Notes under the pieces: model-generated
What the model saw: the letters and a program-made list of their open reading frames with translations, nothing else
Told to the model about the DNA's origin: nothing
Databases searched by the model: none
Shown: one piece after another, positions 17,475-25,126 of the stretch
How positions within the stretch are numbered: position 1 is the first letter of the stretch
Layout: each line of letters begins with the position of its first letter
NCBI GenBank assembly: GCA_004963905.1
Contig: SUGL01000005.1
Coordinates: 124,001-188,000 of the forward strand
Source: Mesorhizobium sp.
GTDB taxonomy: Bacteria; Pseudomonadota; Alphaproteobacteria; Rhizobiales; Rhizobiaceae
DNA length: 64,000 nucleotides
Reading direction: 5' to 3'
Position numbers and translations under genes: made by a program

Positions 17475-17885
17475 TCAATTCGCCTCGGCAAGCAGAAGGG
17501 CGCGCTTGCCTATCGCGGACTTGACCGACGCGACAAGCTGTTCTGGAAAGCCGCGACGCAGTGAGGAGATCGCGGCGTCGGCCTGCTTCTCCGCATTTTC
17601 AGCAATGTCTTCGATAATCCTGCGCATCAAAGGCGTCCCCAGGCCGGCAATCTCGGTGGTCTGCATGAAGTGGCGGGGCATGATTTCATGTATAGAATAA
17701 TGCCTGCTTTTGCCAACCGACATTGACAGCTTGAATTTCTTGCGGGGGATGTGTCCGGCATCGAGGCTGGGCTGCGCGCTCAGCACGTCGTAGAGCGGCG
17801 TCATGCGGAACCGCCCCCCGGGACCGAGAAAGATGCTGAAATTCTTGGCGTGGCCGTCGGTCGCGCCAATCAGCTCCGGAACCGG
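17475..17885 (-). pseudogene. hipA: 5'-truncated hipA toxin gene
   Basis: The last 135 or so codons of a HipA-type kinase toxin. The active-site segment ELIGATDGHAKNFSIF, then RFRMTPLYDVLSAQP, IPRKKFKLSMSVG and a helical C-terminus are in the expected order and in one frame. Upstream of about 17885 the HipA frame runs into a stop, and DNA of unrelated genes on the other strand follows. The N-terminal half and the hipB antitoxin are missing. HipA phosphorylates a tRNA synthetase to cause dormancy; this fragment cannot be functional. Confidence 0.7.
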
Positions 17886-17896
17886 ATCGTATCGTC

Positions 17897-18397
17897 TTGG
17901 GTGCCGGTCAGCGCGACTTCGGCCACGACGCCGGACCGCCAGTGATGCTGAAGATGGGACAAGGAGGAGTTTGCACCCGGCTTCTCGGCGCCGACCCCTA
18001 CGAGATTGTGATCATCAACGATCAGCACACCACCGATAAGGCGCCGGTCGGGCACGGTTTGAGGGTCGGCGACATGGTTGCGCTCAGCCCGTCACACCCG
18101 TCGGAGCGATCAACACGTACTTTTGAGGCGTTCTGGCGCCAGATTGCTCAAATGGACGACAAATACAGCAAGGAAGTCGAATGGCGCTATGGCGAGATCC
18201 GCTGCCCCGTGACGATCCTGTGGGGCGCTGAAGACCAGTTCATCCCGCTGAAGGATGGGGAGGAACTGGCGTGACGCATTTCAGGCGCCTCATTCACGGT
18301 TATCTCCAATGCCAAGCATCTCGTGCAGGAAGACGCGCCGGAAGCAATCGTTGATGCGGTGCTCGACGCCTGGCAGCGGCAGGAGGCCGCAGAATAG
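17897..18397 (+). pseudogene. Mosaic of two gene ends: D-threonine aldolase-like and alpha/beta hydrolase
   Basis: One open frame joins unrelated pieces. Residues from about 17945 (MLKMGQGGVCTRLLG, VIINDQHTT, LRVGDMVALSPSHPS) resemble the C-terminal metal-site segment of D-threonine aldolase/alanine-racemase-fold enzymes. From about 18115 the frame reads TFEAFWRQIAQMDD, RCPVTILWGAEDQFIPL, the C-terminal part of an alpha/beta hydrolase. A stop at 18274 and a frame change follow before SNAKHLVQEDAPEAIVDAV and the end at 18397. It looks like a deletion scar between two enzyme genes. Confidence 0.55.
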
Positions 18398-18887
18398 TTC
18401 ATCACGGGCTCGATCGGCGGGAAGACGCTGCTCGGGCGAGAACCTTCCACGGCGTTGCGTTCGTACACAAAAAAGCGCTGGCGTCTTGATGGAGGCCGCG
18501 GCGGCAGAAGTGCTTGTTGTCGAGACGCTCGTTCCGATGCTCCGCAATCGATGCTGAAAACATATGCGAGCCAGATGCTTGCGCCGGAGGTCATCGTCGG
18601 CTCGCCAAGGCGCCATGCCGACGGTTTCAGCGGGAGAGCCTCATGACCACATCGCACCCTGTCGATCAAGTTCAAAAGATCATGAGATATGTTCGCGCAT
18701 GGTCAGCCAGCTGTGTTTCGATCGTTGCAGCAAACGGTCGACCGTATCTCACTTCCTCGAGCGCTGCCTTTGACGGATAAATATCTTTTGTCCACGTGAA
18801 GCATGTGCGCACGGCCGACAGGCGTTGCCGAGTCTTCCTTCGCTTCTATCTACTTAGGTTTCCGCCATTTAAGTGAGTGACGGTTAC
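18398..18887. other. Intergenic stretch, no supported gene
   Basis: About 490 bases between gene debris and the 69-residue gene. Short frames only. An AT-rich patch just before 18888 may hold the promoter of the next gene. Confidence 0.4.
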
Positions 18888-19097
18888 ATGCCAATCTATC
18901 AAAGAGCCAAGGACGCCGGTGTCTTGAGCCCGTCTGAAGTCGCGTTACTGGGACGCGTTTTCGACAGATTGAAGAATGATCGCCAATCCAAAGAGCGGCT
19001 TGAGACGCTGGCTTCCCGGATCATAGCAAATTACCTTGCAGGGCTCCGCGACGAAGACGAGCTGATCTCAGCGTCCAAGCTGCCCCTTGGACGCTGA
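18888..19097 (+). CDS. Small conserved protein, 69 aa (VALLGRVFDR family)
   Basis: A helical protein carrying SPSEVALLGRVFDRL, followed by a polar linker and LETLASRIIANYLAGLRDEDEL. The same core (EPEEVALLGRVFDR) and length occur in the minus-strand gene at 23189-23425, so the window holds two paralogues. The ATG at 18888 gives an MP start as in the paralogue; a GTG at 18873 is in frame. Family seen in rhizobia; function unknown. Confidence 0.65.
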   Translation: MPIYQRAKDAGVLSPSEVALLGRVFDRLKNDRQSKERLETLASRIIANYLAGLRDEDELISASKLPLGR

Positions 19098-19470
19098 ACA
19101 GGTCGGAACGGTTGGACCTGAAGAGTGCCGAAAGCGAACTGGAATAGACCGAGCACCACGTTCGGCGAGGATGCGAGCCACGTCGCGGGACAGCATCCAG
19201 TCGTATCGACTTTGATAAGCAAAGGCTTTCCTGCGCCCGAAGCCGAAGAGATGCTGAAAATTCTCGGGTCCTCCGGACCAGCGTGAGGAGCATTTCGCCT
19301 GGATTCGCAAAGAGCAGGGCCGCATGATCGAGACAGCGCCTCGAGCCGGAAGAAACCATGTCCGGGCACCGATTTGGTAGTCACCTCCTTGGCCCCGCCG
19401 AAGAAGCACCGGATGCGGTCGCGTTGGGCCTCATCGGAGCGGTTTTATTTGCCTGTCTGGGGCGCCTGGT
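19098..19470. other. Intergenic stretch, no supported gene
   Basis: About 370 bases between two convergent genes. No convincing frame, hairpin or repeat found. Confidence 0.4.
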
Positions 19471-19737
19471 TCAACCATCCGGGGTGGCAGTCCCGGCCTC
19501 ACCTTTGGGCGGATCGGATAGCTTTGGCCCTCCAACGGCAAAGACAACACCGGCCCCCTCGAGTGCCTGGCGCATGGCGGCGAGTTTCCATGACCTCGGA
19601 ATCCTGCGACCGTTTTCAAAATCACCGATGGTCCCCTCGCCAAGGCTCGACTTGACGGCAAGCCGGACCCGGGACCAGTTCAGCAGCCTTCGTGCCTCGC
19701 GCGACTGGTGGGGCGTCAGATGCTCGACTTTCGTCAT
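19471..19737 (-). CDS. XRE-type helix-turn-helix regulator
   Basis: An 88-residue DNA-binding protein. SREARRLLNWSRVRLAVKSSLGEGTIGDFENGRR forms the helix-turn-helix, and IPRSWKLAAMRQALEGAGVVF is the closing helix seen in small phage-type and rhizobial regulators. It overlaps the C2H2 protein upstream by ATGA, so it is the third gene of DUF3606 cassette 2. Cassette 1 lacks this regulator. It may control its own cassette or report stress through it. Confidence 0.75.
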   Translation of the reverse strand: MTKVEHLTPHQSREARRLLNWSRVRLAVKSSLGEGTIGDFENGRRIPRSWKLAAMRQALEGAGVVFAVGGPKLSDPPKGEAGTATPDG

Positions 19738-19916
19738 GAATCGAGTTTGAGCGGCCTGTGCCTTGGCTGCTCGTGCCTGATCACCTGCCGCAAATCGCGG
19801 CAGTCGACTGCCTGGCCACAGTCAGGGCATGGATGGAAATGATCGGCCTCATTCTTGGCTTGCGTGCCGTCCTGCTTGCCGACAGTCGGATGCCCAAGGT
19901 CTGACAATTTCGTCAT
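19734..19916 (-). CDS. Small C2H2-type zinc-binding protein, cassette copy 2
   Basis: Sixty residues with CPDCG and RHEQPRH giving Cys-x2-Cys-x14-His-x4-His, the same spacing as the copy at 8462-8644. MTKLSDLGHPTVGK and the C-terminal PLKLDS also align with it. It is coupled by 4-base overlaps to the DUF3606 gene before and the XRE gene after. The shared zinc ligands in two divergent copies argue that the site is real. Confidence 0.68.
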   Translation of the reverse strand: MTKLSDLGHPTVGKQDGTQAKNEADHFHPCPDCGQAVDCRDLRQVIRHEQPRHRPLKLDS

Positions 19917-20098
19917 CCTTTGAGCTTCCTCGCTTCGCGCGCCAAGGTCCTTCGATCATTTCCATGTTCAGCGATGAGTTCCCGGACCTGCTCTGGGGTG
20001 ATGCGGTGCTGCTTGGCGAAGTAGCGCACTTGATAATCTTCGTCTGCTGATACGCGGTCGCTGTCTCGAAAATCCCGCCTCGTTGCGTGGTCTGTCAT
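19913..20098 (-). CDS. DUF3606 protein, cassette copy 2
   Basis: A 61-residue DUF3606 protein (MTDHATRRDF, DRVSADEDYQVRYFAKQH, ITPEQVRELIAEHGNDRRTLAREA). I start at the second of two in-frame ATGs because it sits 7 bases after AGGAGG, exactly as in copy 1. It is first in a three-gene unit with the C2H2 protein and the XRE regulator under an EcfG-type promoter. Confidence 0.78.
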   Translation of the reverse strand: MTDHATRRDFRDSDRVSADEDYQVRYFAKQHRITPEQVRELIAEHGNDRRTLAREARKLKG

Positions 20099-20121
20099 GG
20101 CCATTCCTCCTGATGAAAGAG

Positions 20122-20146
20122 AACAGCAAACGCACAGGTATGTTCC
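20122..20146 (-). promoter_or_regulatory. EcfG-type promoter of DUF3606 cassette 2
   Basis: Minus strand reads GGAAC (20146-20142), 17 bases, GTT (20124-20122), 24 bases before the ATG at 20098. Spacing and distance to the start are identical to cassette 1. Confidence 0.6.
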
Positions 20147-20502
20147 AACTTGCTTTTTCAGTATTTGCTAATTCATCGCTTGCGATACCGGAGAACCACG
20201 GACCTGAGCGATAGGGCTATCCGCTGTGGAACCGCAGCGACACCATCGGCTGGTGCGCGCGCGTGGCCGCTGCTGCAAGGGGCAATACAAACGTAACTCC
20301 TCCGGACGCCAAACGGGAATCAGATGGCACGTGTTGGTACGAGCTACAACTTGTGATCATCCGCGCTCGGGCATGCGGTATCGGATGGCCGAAGGATTAA
20401 AGTGCGAGCGGGACCTCTTGGAGAGGTGCGCTTTTCATCCTTCCTTTACGATATTAGTTCACGCTGAAAACCGGACATGCCGGTATAGCGTACATGGTCC
20501 GG

Positions 20503-20537
20503 GGCCCCGGTGATCCCCCCTCGCCGGGGCCTTTCTA
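20503..20537 (+). terminator. Candidate rho-independent terminator
   Basis: An 8-bp perfect GC stem (GGCCCCGG at 20503-20510 with CCGGGGCC at 20524-20531), 13-base loop, followed by TTTCTACTT. No convincing protein gene precedes it on this strand. The 670 bases from 20147 to 20817 otherwise hold only short frames and one dispersed repeat, so it might end a small RNA. Confidence 0.35.
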
Positions 20538-20686
20538 CTTTGCTGTCCATCGGCATTCCGGCTCCGATGTTGGGCTTCATAGGCTAGTGTCCGCCGGCGT
20601 CCCGAATTGTGCAGACCACATCGCGCGGTCGCGGCTCAACCACGGTTTTGTGCAGATGGTCCAATAAACGAAAAGCCTCCAATGGG

Positions 20687-20729
20687 CAGCGAGGGGCGCC
20701 AGATCAGCGCTCCCCGCCAGGAGACGACC
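20687..20729. repeat. 43-bp dispersed repeat, copy 1
   Basis: Forty-three bases starting CAGCGAGGGGCGCC are identical to 25083-25125, in the same orientation. Both lie downstream of a minus-strand gene. The inside is nearly palindromic (GGGGCGC ... GCGCTCCCC), as in rhizobial intergenic palindromic repeats. Confidence 0.7.
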
Positions 20730-20817
20730 CAGTTCTCCTGACCCTTTGTCGAGCGCCGAGGCGAGTTACTTGGCCCGTTTGCGCGGATCAGCAGGCGCTG
20801 CGACGGGCCAAGATCGC

Positions 20818-21123
20818 TCACGTCGGCTTGTCGACCTGGGGCGCTTTCCTCGTCGGCGGCTTGTAGGCCGTAACCAGCCGAAGCGTATCCATGTTCACCG
20901 TCACCGGCACACCGAGATTGACCGTCACCCACTCGCCGTCGACATGAGTGACGTGGCCGATCAACTCGACCAGTTGGCCCTTTCTCACCTTCGATTTGCG
21001 GTCCACAATGGAGTGTGGGAAGCCATAGGACGGGATGGAAACACTCACGCGGTCTTCTGTCACCCGGCGCCGCACAGTCGCGGTGACAGCGACCTCATCG
21101 CCAATGTTGACGCCCCTTACCAT
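20818..21123 (-). CDS. Hypothetical beta-rich protein, 101 aa
   Basis: Alternating strands dominate (GDEVAVTATVRRRV, DRVSVSIPSYGFPHSI, GQLVELIGHVTHVDGEWVTVNLG, VPVTVNMDTLRLV), ending in a lysine/proline tail. This suggests a small beta-barrel. A 43-bp dispersed repeat lies about 90 bases downstream. No signal peptide or known family. Stand-alone minus-strand gene. Confidence 0.6.
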   Translation of the reverse strand: MVRGVNIGDEVAVTATVRRRVTEDRVSVSIPSYGFPHSIVDRKSKVRKGQLVELIGHVTHVDGEWVTVNLGVPVTVNMDTLRLVTAYKPPTRKAPQVDKPT

Positions 21124-21322
21124 GTCAAGACTCTGGCGCGGCCAGCGGCTTCGTCAAGCCGTCGCTAATATTCTCGGTCGTTAGCGGAACCAGAGGATTG
21201 CGCTGCGGTTGTTAGCAACGACCGCACTCCAGTTTTCTCCATCACTCTGGGTGCGGCTGCTCTACTCCTTGAGCAACAGAGGCCCGTCGCAGGTCCGAAT
21301 TATGCGACGGACTTTCTGAAAA

Positions 21323-21367
21323 TGCCCGGCCTGTAACCTGTCCCCCCAAAATCCAACAGGCCGGGCA
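21323..21367. repeat. Palindromic repeat, copy 2 (stem TGCCCGGCCTGT)
   Basis: A perfect 12-bp inverted repeat (21323-21334 and 21356-21367) with a 21-base loop. The stem is the same as in the element at 9084-9132 while the loops differ. Confidence 0.6.
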
Positions 21368-21429
21368 CTCGGGTCCAAGCCCGTTGTTCACGGCGCCTTT
21401 TTCGGCGGGATTGCGAACAACTCGGACAC

Positions 21430-21578
21430 GGCAAGGTCGGCGCACCGGCGCCCAAGGGCTGGGGAAGGAAAGGCCGAATGGCTGAAGCGGGGCTGGTCGG
21501 CCGAGTGAAGTTTCGCAAGGGCGAGAAGAAGCTTCGCCGCCCTCGCTGACAGATTTTTCGCGAGGAGCAGCTGAAACA
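21430..21578 (+). pseudogene. DNA ligase C-terminal remnant
   Basis: Pieces in shifting frames match the tail of the ligase at 5356-6231: KVGAPAPKG, then EGKAEWLK, then GLVGRVKFRKGEKKLRR, then SLTDF. At least two indels separate them and the catalytic domain is gone. It stands just before the 54-residue gene, the same order as the intact ligase pair. Confidence 0.65.
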
Positions 21579-21604
21579 AAGGTCTGTTCCGGCGGTTGTC
21601 TTCC

Positions 21605-21769
21605 ATGACAGAGGAAAAGATCGCAGCCGAGACAGAATTGCTGGCCAGCCGTCTGGCACGCGAAAGCGGCGTCACCGTCGACGATGCGCGCGAACTGATA
21701 CACCTCATCGGGACAGACTGGAGATCGCTGCTGCGAGAGGCTCACTTCCTCAAAGGACGACACAGATGA
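21605..21769 (+). CDS. Small conserved protein, 54 aa (ligase-linked, copy 2)
   Basis: Aligns over most of its length with the 56-residue protein at 6272: LASRLARESGV, DDARELIHLIGTDW, SLLREAHFLKGRH. Its ligase partner has decayed but this frame is intact, so the small protein may be useful on its own. It overlaps the next gene as ATGA. Helical; family unnamed. Confidence 0.7.
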   Translation: MTEEKIAAETELLASRLARESGVTVDDARELIHLIGTDWRSLLREAHFLKGRHR

Positions 21770-22002
21770 GTGAGCGCGGCGCTGAATTCTTCGGCCAATG
21801 GATTAGCGACAACGTGATCCGCGGAAATGTTGGCGCGGACATCATTTCGGTCGCCGAACTGACCGACAAGTTGTTTTCCGATGCCAAGGAGGCGGGCGTA
21901 TCCGAAAATGAAATCGAAGAGGAAGTCGGGAGCGCCTACGAAGCAATCCTGGCCGCGATCATGGGTCGCGAGATCATGGATCCCGGAGGCAAATCCGACT
22001 GA
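21766..22002 (+). CDS. DUF768-like small acidic protein, 78 aa
   Basis: A helical acidic protein (GAEFFGQWISDNV, ISVAELTDKLFSDAKEAGVSENEIEEEVGSAYEAILAAIM) resembling the DUF768 family of Mesorhizobium. Start overlaps the upstream stop as ATGA, so it is co-translated with the 54-residue protein. A short hairpin with a T run follows at 22113-22133. Function unknown. Confidence 0.65.
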   Translation: MSERGAEFFGQWISDNVIRGNVGADIISVAELTDKLFSDAKEAGVSENEIEEEVGSAYEAILAAIMGREIMDPGGKSD

Positions 22003-22112
22003 GCAGGGCGTATTTCGAAGGGACGGTCCCGCTTTGCAATTCCTGGAAACAAAAGCGGCACCGCACCGTTGCCCTATGCCAAGTCCACCCCCACACCTGG
22101 CTGTCCCAGATT

Positions 22113-22133
22113 CCCGCGGCCGGCGGGCTTTTT
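22113..22133 (+). terminator. Possible terminator after the DUF768-like gene
   Basis: A 5-bp GC stem (CCCGC/GCGGG) with a 5-base loop followed by CTTTTT. It is short but well placed, about 110 bases after the gene. Confidence 0.35.
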
Positions 22134-22407
22134 GAATTCTCGGAAGGCACCATCCGACAATGCAACACCGGCGGTCTGAACAGATGCCCGCCATTTGGAG
22201 TAGCGGCCGGCGTCCCACCTCTCTCTTGCCGACGATGAAGCGACTCCCGCCGGCGCTGTTTCAATGATGCGATGGACACGATGTTTCGGCGCAACGACCT
22301 GCCGGAGGGCTGCCGGTAGCCAGCGTCAGCGGCAGCATGCAATCAAGGTGACCTGTGGCGCTTGTTTGCGCCGGAAGTCATGTTCCGCTTCTGAGTCCAG
22401 AGAGAAG

Positions 22408-22441
22408 GCCCGTCGCACATCCTCCTGGCGGCGGGCTTTTT
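22408..22441 (+). terminator. Rho-independent terminator
   Basis: A 9-bp stem (22408-22416 with 22428-22436, one G-T pair), 11-base loop, followed immediately by TTTTT. The 400 bases before it (22003-22407) contain no credible protein gene, so it may end a small RNA or a long trailer of the DUF768-like unit. Confidence 0.55.
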
Positions 22442-22453
22442 CGATTTTGTTAG

Positions 22454-22479
22454 GGAACAGAACCAATCTCCTGTAAGTT
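22454..22479 (+). promoter_or_regulatory. EcfG-type promoter before the 107-aa gene
   Basis: GGAAC at 22454-22458, 18 bases, GTT at 22477-22479. Counted to the CGTT position the spacing is 17, within the consensus. The gene start is about 85 bases downstream. Confidence 0.4.
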
Positions 22480-22564
22480 AACCGCCATCGCCGGCAACTA
22501 ACCAGTGGACGTCGGCGGCTGAGAGACTGCGACCGCGCTCCCGTCTGAACAAGGGGAGCCAGTC

Positions 22565-22888
22565 ATGTATCGACCTTCCGCACCTGATTTTCCGCGCCTT
22601 CGCCAAACGGTAGAGGACCGCAAGCTGCTCGAGCAATCGAGGGCTACGGTGGAGCGCTCACACCAGTTGCTGACCGACACCGCGCACCTGGTTGATGCGC
22701 ACCGTTTGAGTCCAACCCTGACGGGCAACGCGGTTTCCATGATGGACACGGGGCGCGAATGGCACGTCCTTGTAAAAGAAGCGGGTGTAGGCACTATCGC
22801 TCGCACATTCAGCGACCGCCTGTCGGCCTTCAATTTTGCCGAATGTCAGGCCATGCGGCTGGGTCTCGAAAAGGTCATCTGCACCTAG
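22565..22888 (+). CDS. Hypothetical protein, 107 aa
   Basis: N-terminal helical half (FPRLRQTVEDRKLLEQSRATVERSHQLL) and a C-terminal half with a strand and helix (GREWHVLVKEAGVG, FSDRLSAFNFAECQAMRLGL). GGGGAG lies 8 bases before the ATG, and an EcfG-type promoter stands upstream. No family recognised; likely a rhizobial stress-associated small protein. Confidence 0.6.
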   Translation: MYRPSAPDFPRLRQTVEDRKLLEQSRATVERSHQLLTDTAHLVDAHRLSPTLTGNAVSMMDTGREWHVLVKEAGVGTIARTFSDRLSAFNFAECQAMRLGLEKVICT

Positions 22889-22896
22889 CGACCCGG

Positions 22897-23055
22897 ATGA
22901 TCGGTGGAACGAACTGGGCTCGAGAGCATTCCAACTCTCGCAATCGGGCCGCGGCTGTGGACGAGATCGGCGACCATTTCTGGGCCGTCTACAACGAAAC
23001 GCTCAACTTGTGGATAGAGCGGCGACGTCTTCTGGCCGCGGCCTGCGTGGCTTGA
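22897..23055 (+). CDS. Possible small protein, 52 aa
   Basis: A frame ending in DEIGDHFWAVYNETLNLWIERRRLLAAACVA, which looks like a real helix, but the first third has poor composition and the ribosome site is weak. It follows the 107-residue gene by 8 bases. Could be chance. Confidence 0.25.
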   Translation: MIGGTNWAREHSNSRNRAAAVDEIGDHFWAVYNETLNLWIERRRLLAAACVA

Positions 23056-23188
23056 TCAAAAAAGCCGGATGGTGATCCTCCTGCCGCCGAACGCCATGAC
23101 AACAGCATAAGTCGCGGCGCCAACGCACCCGCGTTTACCTGACTGTGCCGATGCTGCCCTGGTACAGCCAAGGCCTGACTAGCGCCCA

Positions 23189-23425
23189 CTATTGGGGGCG
23201 GCGTCGCCGGCTTGACATGGATTGGGGAGCACGGCGGGGTATTTGGTCCCGGAGCACCTCTTCAAGCTTTATCTCGTCAGTGACACCGGCCCCGTAGAGC
23301 GACAGGATTAGCACCGCCCGCCGCTCGCGTTCATCCGGTTGCTCGTTTAAAGCACTCGTCCGATCGAACACGCGGCCAAGGAGCGCAACCTCCTCCGGCT
23401 CAAATTCTTTCCCGCTGAAGGGCAT
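23189..23425 (-). CDS. Small conserved protein, 78 aa (VALLGRVFDR family)
   Basis: Contains EPEEVALLGRVFDRTSAL near the N-terminus, matching the paralogue at 18888-19097, then a helical middle (ERRAVLILSLYGAGVTDEIKLEEVL) and a basic tail. GAGGAGG lies 6 bases before the ATG. Upstream on the minus strand GGAAC stands 17 bases before GCTT, a weaker EcfG-like match. Function unknown. Confidence 0.65.
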   Translation of the reverse strand: MPFSGKEFEPEEVALLGRVFDRTSALNEQPDERERRAVLILSLYGAGVTDEIKLEEVLRDQIPRRAPQSMSSRRRRPQ

Positions 23426-23663
23426 TTTCAGCCTCCTCGACGAAGCACCTGTTACAATAACAAAAAGCGAGTGTGGAACTCATCTGTTCCGTTTCCGGTC
23501 AACAAAAAATGTCGACGCTTGAGTAGTATTGGCATCGACACAAGCGGCAAAGAAAAAGCGGCGAGGTGCGACCTTAACTCTTATGCCTGAGAGGCACATG
23601 GATCTTTTGCGGGAGCTCGGTCTACGCCACGCCGGGCAATGAAGGGGTGGACGTTCCGCCAGC

Positions 23664-23688
23664 GGAACCAAAGGAATAGGCCGCAGTT
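23664..23688 (+). promoter_or_regulatory. EcfG-type promoter before the 70-aa gene
   Basis: GGAAC at 23664-23668, 17 bases, GTTC at 23686, 40 bases before the ATG at 23729. Otherwise 23426-23728 holds no gene. Confidence 0.45.
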
Positions 23689-23728
23689 CTTCTTTTGAAG
23701 GGATGCCCAACCGCGAGGATGCGGCAGT

Positions 23729-23941
23729 ATGGTTGAACTTGTAATTTTGGAGCAAGCGGTCGCAAGGCAACGCGTGAAGCGCGCAGAAAAATCTCTCACA
23801 CAGGCAAAGACAATGCTCGACGAGAGCTGTGGGCTCGCGGTCAGTCTCGCCCTTTGCGCCCGTATTCGAGCTGAACAACGGCGCGCCAAGGCAGCCAGAA
23901 GACGACTTCTGAAGATCGTGTCGCCAGCAAGCGTCCATTGA
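23729..23941 (+). CDS. Small helical basic protein, 70 aa
   Basis: Almost entirely helical and basic (LEQAVARQRVKRAEKSLTQAKTMLDE; ARIRAEQRRAKAARRRLLKIV), a probable coiled coil. GAGGA lies 7 bases before the ATG and an EcfG-type promoter stands upstream. It is followed after 13 bases by another small gene. Family not recognised. Confidence 0.5.
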   Translation: MVELVILEQAVARQRVKRAEKSLTQAKTMLDESCGLAVSLALCARIRAEQRRAKAARRRLLKIVSPASVH

Positions 23942-23954
23942 GGGAGACGTCACC

Positions 23955-24212
23955 ATGTTGTTTGAACCGCTCAACTCGGACGGCCAAAAGCGAAGCGCGC
24001 TCTACCACGCGGCACGGCTTTCGATGCTTCACGACCGGCTGATGAGAAAGCTTAAACAGGTCGACGATGTAGCCTGCGAAGTCGAGCAGACTGCGGCGAT
24101 TTTGGTTGACGCGACGCATCAGCCTACCGCCACGGCAGGAGCACAGGGCGCGATCTCGAGAAGCCGGCCGGCAACACTTCACCTGGAACCCGGGCAGACT
24201 CTCGGCTTCTGA
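23955..24212 (+). CDS. Hypothetical protein, 85 aa
   Basis: The first 55 residues look like a real helical protein (RSALYHAARLSMLHDRLMRKLKQVDDVACEVEQTAAILVDATH). The last 30 are less convincing and may be read-through after a lost stop. GGGAG lies 8 bases before the ATG. Probably co-transcribed with the 70-residue gene. Confidence 0.45.
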   Translation: MLFEPLNSDGQKRSALYHAARLSMLHDRLMRKLKQVDDVACEVEQTAAILVDATHQPTATAGAQGAISRSRPATLHLEPGQTLGF

Positions 24213-24351
24213 TCGAGTTTGTCTTCGGTGGCGATCTTCCAGCCAGCCGTCCCCCTGCCGAATCTTCCTTGTGCGGGTGAATCGGTGGCGAAGTCGAAGT
24301 CGCCGACGGCCGAAAAGGCCAAATGACCATTGCGGCCGACATAGCCCGCGC

Positions 24352-24561
24352 GTGGAGCAGAATATTCGCGAGCTAGAGCAGCGGATAGAGCGCCAGCGCG
24401 GGATAATTACGCAGGCGGCGGAAAGCGGCTTGCCCACCGAGGCACTGAGCAACTTTCTTTGGTTCCTGAAAGAGACGTTGAGCCTTAGTCGAGACCATCT
24501 GGCCAGGCTACTGACGGACGAAGCGTCAGAGAACCGCCGTTCACCGACGCCAAAGACTTAA
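24352..24561 (+). CDS. Small coiled-coil protein, 69 aa
   Basis: Strong protein character: VEQNIRELEQRIERQRGIITQAAESG, then LPTEALSNFLWFLKETLSLSRDHLARL. A GTG start is used here. An ATG at 24323 begins MTIAADIARA one frame off and would fit as the true N-terminus, so a one-base indel near 24350 may have damaged the gene. The amphipathic N-terminal heptads suggest dimerisation. Family not named. Confidence 0.5.
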   Translation: MEQNIRELEQRIERQRGIITQAAESGLPTEALSNFLWFLKETLSLSRDHLARLLTDEASENRRSPTPKT

Positions 24562-24728
24562 TCACAATGGATAATTGAGCGTCTTCTAATATTCCAATAG
24601 CTTAGGCATATTCCAATAGCTTAGGCAATGCGGGTTCGCCGCCCGCAATGGCCGATGCCGCGCGACCCCCAAAGCTGCATACCCCAGCGGCATCGGCCAG
24701 CTTAAAGTCGATCCGTAGTGACGACGCG

Positions 24729-24757
24729 AAAAGGCCCGCCTTGTAGAAGGGCGGGCC
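24729..24757 (-). terminator. Rho-independent terminator on the minus strand
   Basis: Perfect 8-bp GC stem (24750-24757 with 24733-24740), 9-base loop, then TTTT on the minus strand. It stands just after the small remnant at 24761-24987. Confidence 0.6.
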
Positions 24758-24760
24758 GAT

Positions 24761-24987
24761 CTAGTCGGGTTTGTCAAATATAGAATCGCCTCCGGCAAGG
24801 GGGTCCAAAGCCGGATTCGATACATGCTGTTCATGGGCGAGACCGGTGAAGACGGTTGCAAATTCCCACCTGTCAAAACCGATAAGCCGTTCTGAGATTT
24901 CCCGCTGTCCGCCGCGGGGCCGTTCAAGCGCCGATGCATGAGCGCTGGTTGGGATCGATGGTGGCCGCACAGTTTGTGCAAAGCCAT
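24761..24987 (-). pseudogene. Frameshifted small zinc-ribbon-like gene
   Basis: ACGGAGG lies before an ATG at 24987, but the sensible protein is split over frames: LCTNCAATIDPNQRSCIGA one base off the ATG frame, then GGQREISERLIGFDRWEFATV and AHEQHVSNPALDPLAGGD in another frame down to the stop at 24761. A terminator follows directly. The CTNC and C motifs suggest a metal site. Needs at least two indels to restore. Confidence 0.35.
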
Positions 24988-25082
24988 TTCGCCTCCGTCA
25001 GCAGAGTCAAGCGCCCTGCTGCTGCGGTCTCGTCCGGATTTGTCGGATTTTCAGGCCTGTGGACCCGCGGTGAGGTGAGGAA

Positions 25083-25125
25083 CAGCGAGGGGCGCCAGAT
25101 CAGCGCTCCCCGCCAGGAGACGACC
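25083..25125. repeat. 43-bp dispersed repeat, copy 2
   Basis: Identical to 20687-20729 and in the same orientation, ending 2 bases before the stop of the DUF1236 gene on the minus strand. Confidence 0.7.
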
Positions 25126-25126
25126 G

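Noticed and set aside
24106..24561. 151-codon plus-strand frame taken at full length
   Set aside because: Only the last 69 codons have protein character; the upstream part overlaps another gene and is Arg/Ser-rich shadow sequence.
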